Below, one piece after another: positions 62,943 through 64,000 of a stretch of DNA of 64,000 nt. The translations under genes were made by a program, and so were the position numbers. Each line of letters opens with the position of its first letter. The stretch's first letter is position 1. A model generated the notes under the pieces. That model saw nothing but the letters and a program-made list of their open reading frames with translations. It was not told the origin of the DNA and made no database searches. Location: the NCBI GenBank assembly GCA_024643255.1, contig JAHENF010000097.1, positions 30,798 through 94,797 of the forward strand. The letters are read 5' to 3'. Source of the DNA: Ilumatobacteraceae bacterium (GTDB lineage: Bacteria; Actinomycetota; Acidimicrobiia; Acidimicrobiales; Ilumatobacteraceae).

Positions 62943-64000
62943 GTGTCGGACGTCGCGGAGCCAGCTGCCAAGTCGGCGCGCGTCCGCAAGTTCGACCGGC
63001 CCCCGCCACCGCATGACTGGCGCTGGTGGGTGGGCGGTCTCGGCAAGACCCTGATCGCCGCGGGCCTGTTGATGTTCGGGTTCGTCGCCTACCAGTTGTG
63101 GGGCACCGGCATCGAGACCGCCCGGGCCCAGAATGCGCTCGAGAGCGAATTCGCCGACCTGCTCGCCGGTACGACCACGACCGACGCGCCTGTCCCGGAC
63201 ACCGTCGCCGACACCGTGCCGACCACGGCTCCCGTGGAGCCACCGACCACCGAACCCGTCGTCGTGGCGATGTTCCAGGAGGGCGACCCCATCGCACGGA
63301 TCGAGATGCCCACGATCGGCGTCGACAACATCGTCGTGGCCGGCGTGGAGAAGTCCGACCTGAAGAAGGGGCCGGGCCACTATCCGGAAACGCCGATGCC
63401 AGGGCAGCTCGGCAATGCCGCCATCGCCGGTCACCGAACGACGTACGGCCAGCCGTTCTTCGACATCGACAAGCTGAACACCGGCGACGAGATCGTCGTC
63501 ACGACCCTGACCGGGCGCTACGTGTACCGGGTGACGGGCCAGCAGATCGTCTCGCCGGCCGACTATCAGGTGATCGCGACCACCGACACCACCCGAGCGA
63601 CGCTGACGCTCACCTCGTGCCACCCGAAATGGACCGCTCGCGAGCGGATCGTGATCACGAGCGAACTCGACACCGCAGCATCGTCGGGGCCGGTCGGTGA
63701 CCCGGTGCTCAACTACGGCCGTCCGATCGAAGGCGTCCCGGCGAATGATCCCGAGGTCGTCGACACGGTCGTGCAGGCGCCGACTGGGTCGACGCCGGTG
63801 GCCGTCGACGCCACCGAGGAACCACCTGCGGACGTTGCACTCGGAGCAATCGACACCGGGATCGCCGACTCGTTCTCCGACGGGTGGTTCAGCGACCCGG
63901 GAGCGAACGGCCAGGTCGCACTCTGGGGCCTGCTGCTGTCGGCCGTGGCCATCGCGTCCTACCTGCTCAGCAAGCGCTCCAAGCGCGACTGGGTCGGCCT
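62943..64000 (+). CDS. Sortase, class E-like (partial, runs off the window)
   Basis: The reading frame is open from the GTG at 62943 to the window end (at least 352 residues), so it is absent from the track. An N-terminal membrane helix (about 36-53) is followed by a Thr/Pro-rich stalk and a sortase domain with catalytic His 164 (AGHRTTYG), Cys 226 (LTSCHPKW) and Arg in TARERIV. After the domain come an acidic region and a second membrane helix near the end. It joins surface proteins to the envelope, or processes them. The GTG lies 8 nt after TAGCTT. Confidence 0.9.
   Translation, partial: MSDVAEPAAKSARVRKFDRPPPPHDWRWWVGGLGKTLIAAGLLMFGFVAYQLWGTGIETARAQNALESEFADLLAGTTTTDAPVPDTVADTVPTTAPVEPPTTEPVVVAMFQEGDPIARIEMPTIGVDNIVVAGVEKSDLKKGPGHYPETPMPGQLGNAAIAGHRTTYGQPFFDIDKLNTGDEIVVTTLTGRYVYRVTGQQIVSPADYQVIATTDTTRATLTLTSCHPKWTARERIVITSELDTAASSGPVGDPVLNYGRPIEGVPANDPEVVDTVVQAPTGSTPVAVDATEEPPADVALGAIDTGIADSFSDGWFSDPGANGQVALWGLLLSAVAIASYLLSKRSKRDWVG

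Overview
The window is GC-rich, almost entirely protein-coding DNA from an actinomycete-type chromosome. Lineage markers are a WhiB iron-sulfur protein next to a PdtaS-type histidine kinase, DUF3107, the histidine-phosphatase/DUF3090/SCO1664 trio, a coenzyme-F420-type FrhB protein, a class E-like sortase, a GlgM-like glycosyltransferase and many genes with a -10 box 6-9 nt before the start codon and no Shine-Dalgarno sequence (leaderless pattern). The combination points to Actinomycetota and, as an inference, to the Acidimicrobiia (Ilumatobacter-like). I see no prophage, insertion sequence, CRISPR array or rRNA; there is one tRNA-Arg(CCG).

Layout. 1-3.9 kb: argS, then a three-gene DUF1348/TetR/MOSC operon behind tandem palindromes, then tRNA-Arg. 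4-18.1 kb: carbohydrate region with a GH1 beta-glucosidase and a LacI-controlled divergon. The minus arm is GH13, a DUF4032 kinase-like protein and deoC. The plus arm is a sugar-binding lipoprotein, an oversized permease, a second permease, an aldo-keto reductase and an SsuD-type flavin monooxygenase. A convergent MsiK/UgpC-type ATPase follows. The binding protein/permease/AKR/sulfonate-monooxygenase set resembles oxidative desulfonation of a sulfonated sugar such as sulfoquinovose, and is the most interesting candidate system here.

18.3-29.5 kb: a small unknown gene, an Ogt/Ada-AlkA alkylation-repair pair, an MFS exporter, a four-gene ATP-grasp/alpha-E/transglutaminase cluster and an acyl-CoA dehydrogenase behind a perfect 20-bp palindrome. 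29.5-34.2 kb: nitrogen genes (amt with a GlnR-like box, glnB, second amt), then FrhB. 34.2-41.8 kb: family-5 UDG and a lipoprotein, the phosphatase/DUF3090/SCO1664 operon, etfBA, a diacylglycerol-kinase-like lipid kinase and a glycerophosphodiesterase.

42-46.3 kb: whiB, pdtaS-like kinase, two ArsA/Get3-like ATPases and DUF3107. 46.4-51.4 kb: an ArsR/SRPBCC pair, a MarR-GNAT fusion, a DJ-1/PfpI protein, and a SufR-like regulator divergent from Mrp/ApbC. 51.4-56.1 kb: zincin, a family-A polymerase lacking a 5' nuclease, a DUF4328 membrane protein, a SixA-like phosphatase and GlgM. 56.1-62.9 kb: a complete, tightly overlapping System I cytochrome c maturation operon (ccmA,B,C,D-like,E,F,G,H,I), unusual for a Gram-positive lineage. 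The window ends inside a sortase gene.

A second notable feature is a dispersed 55-bp palindromic element in four copies. Three are intergenic, and one lies in frame inside the ada-alkA gene, encoding an inter-domain linker.
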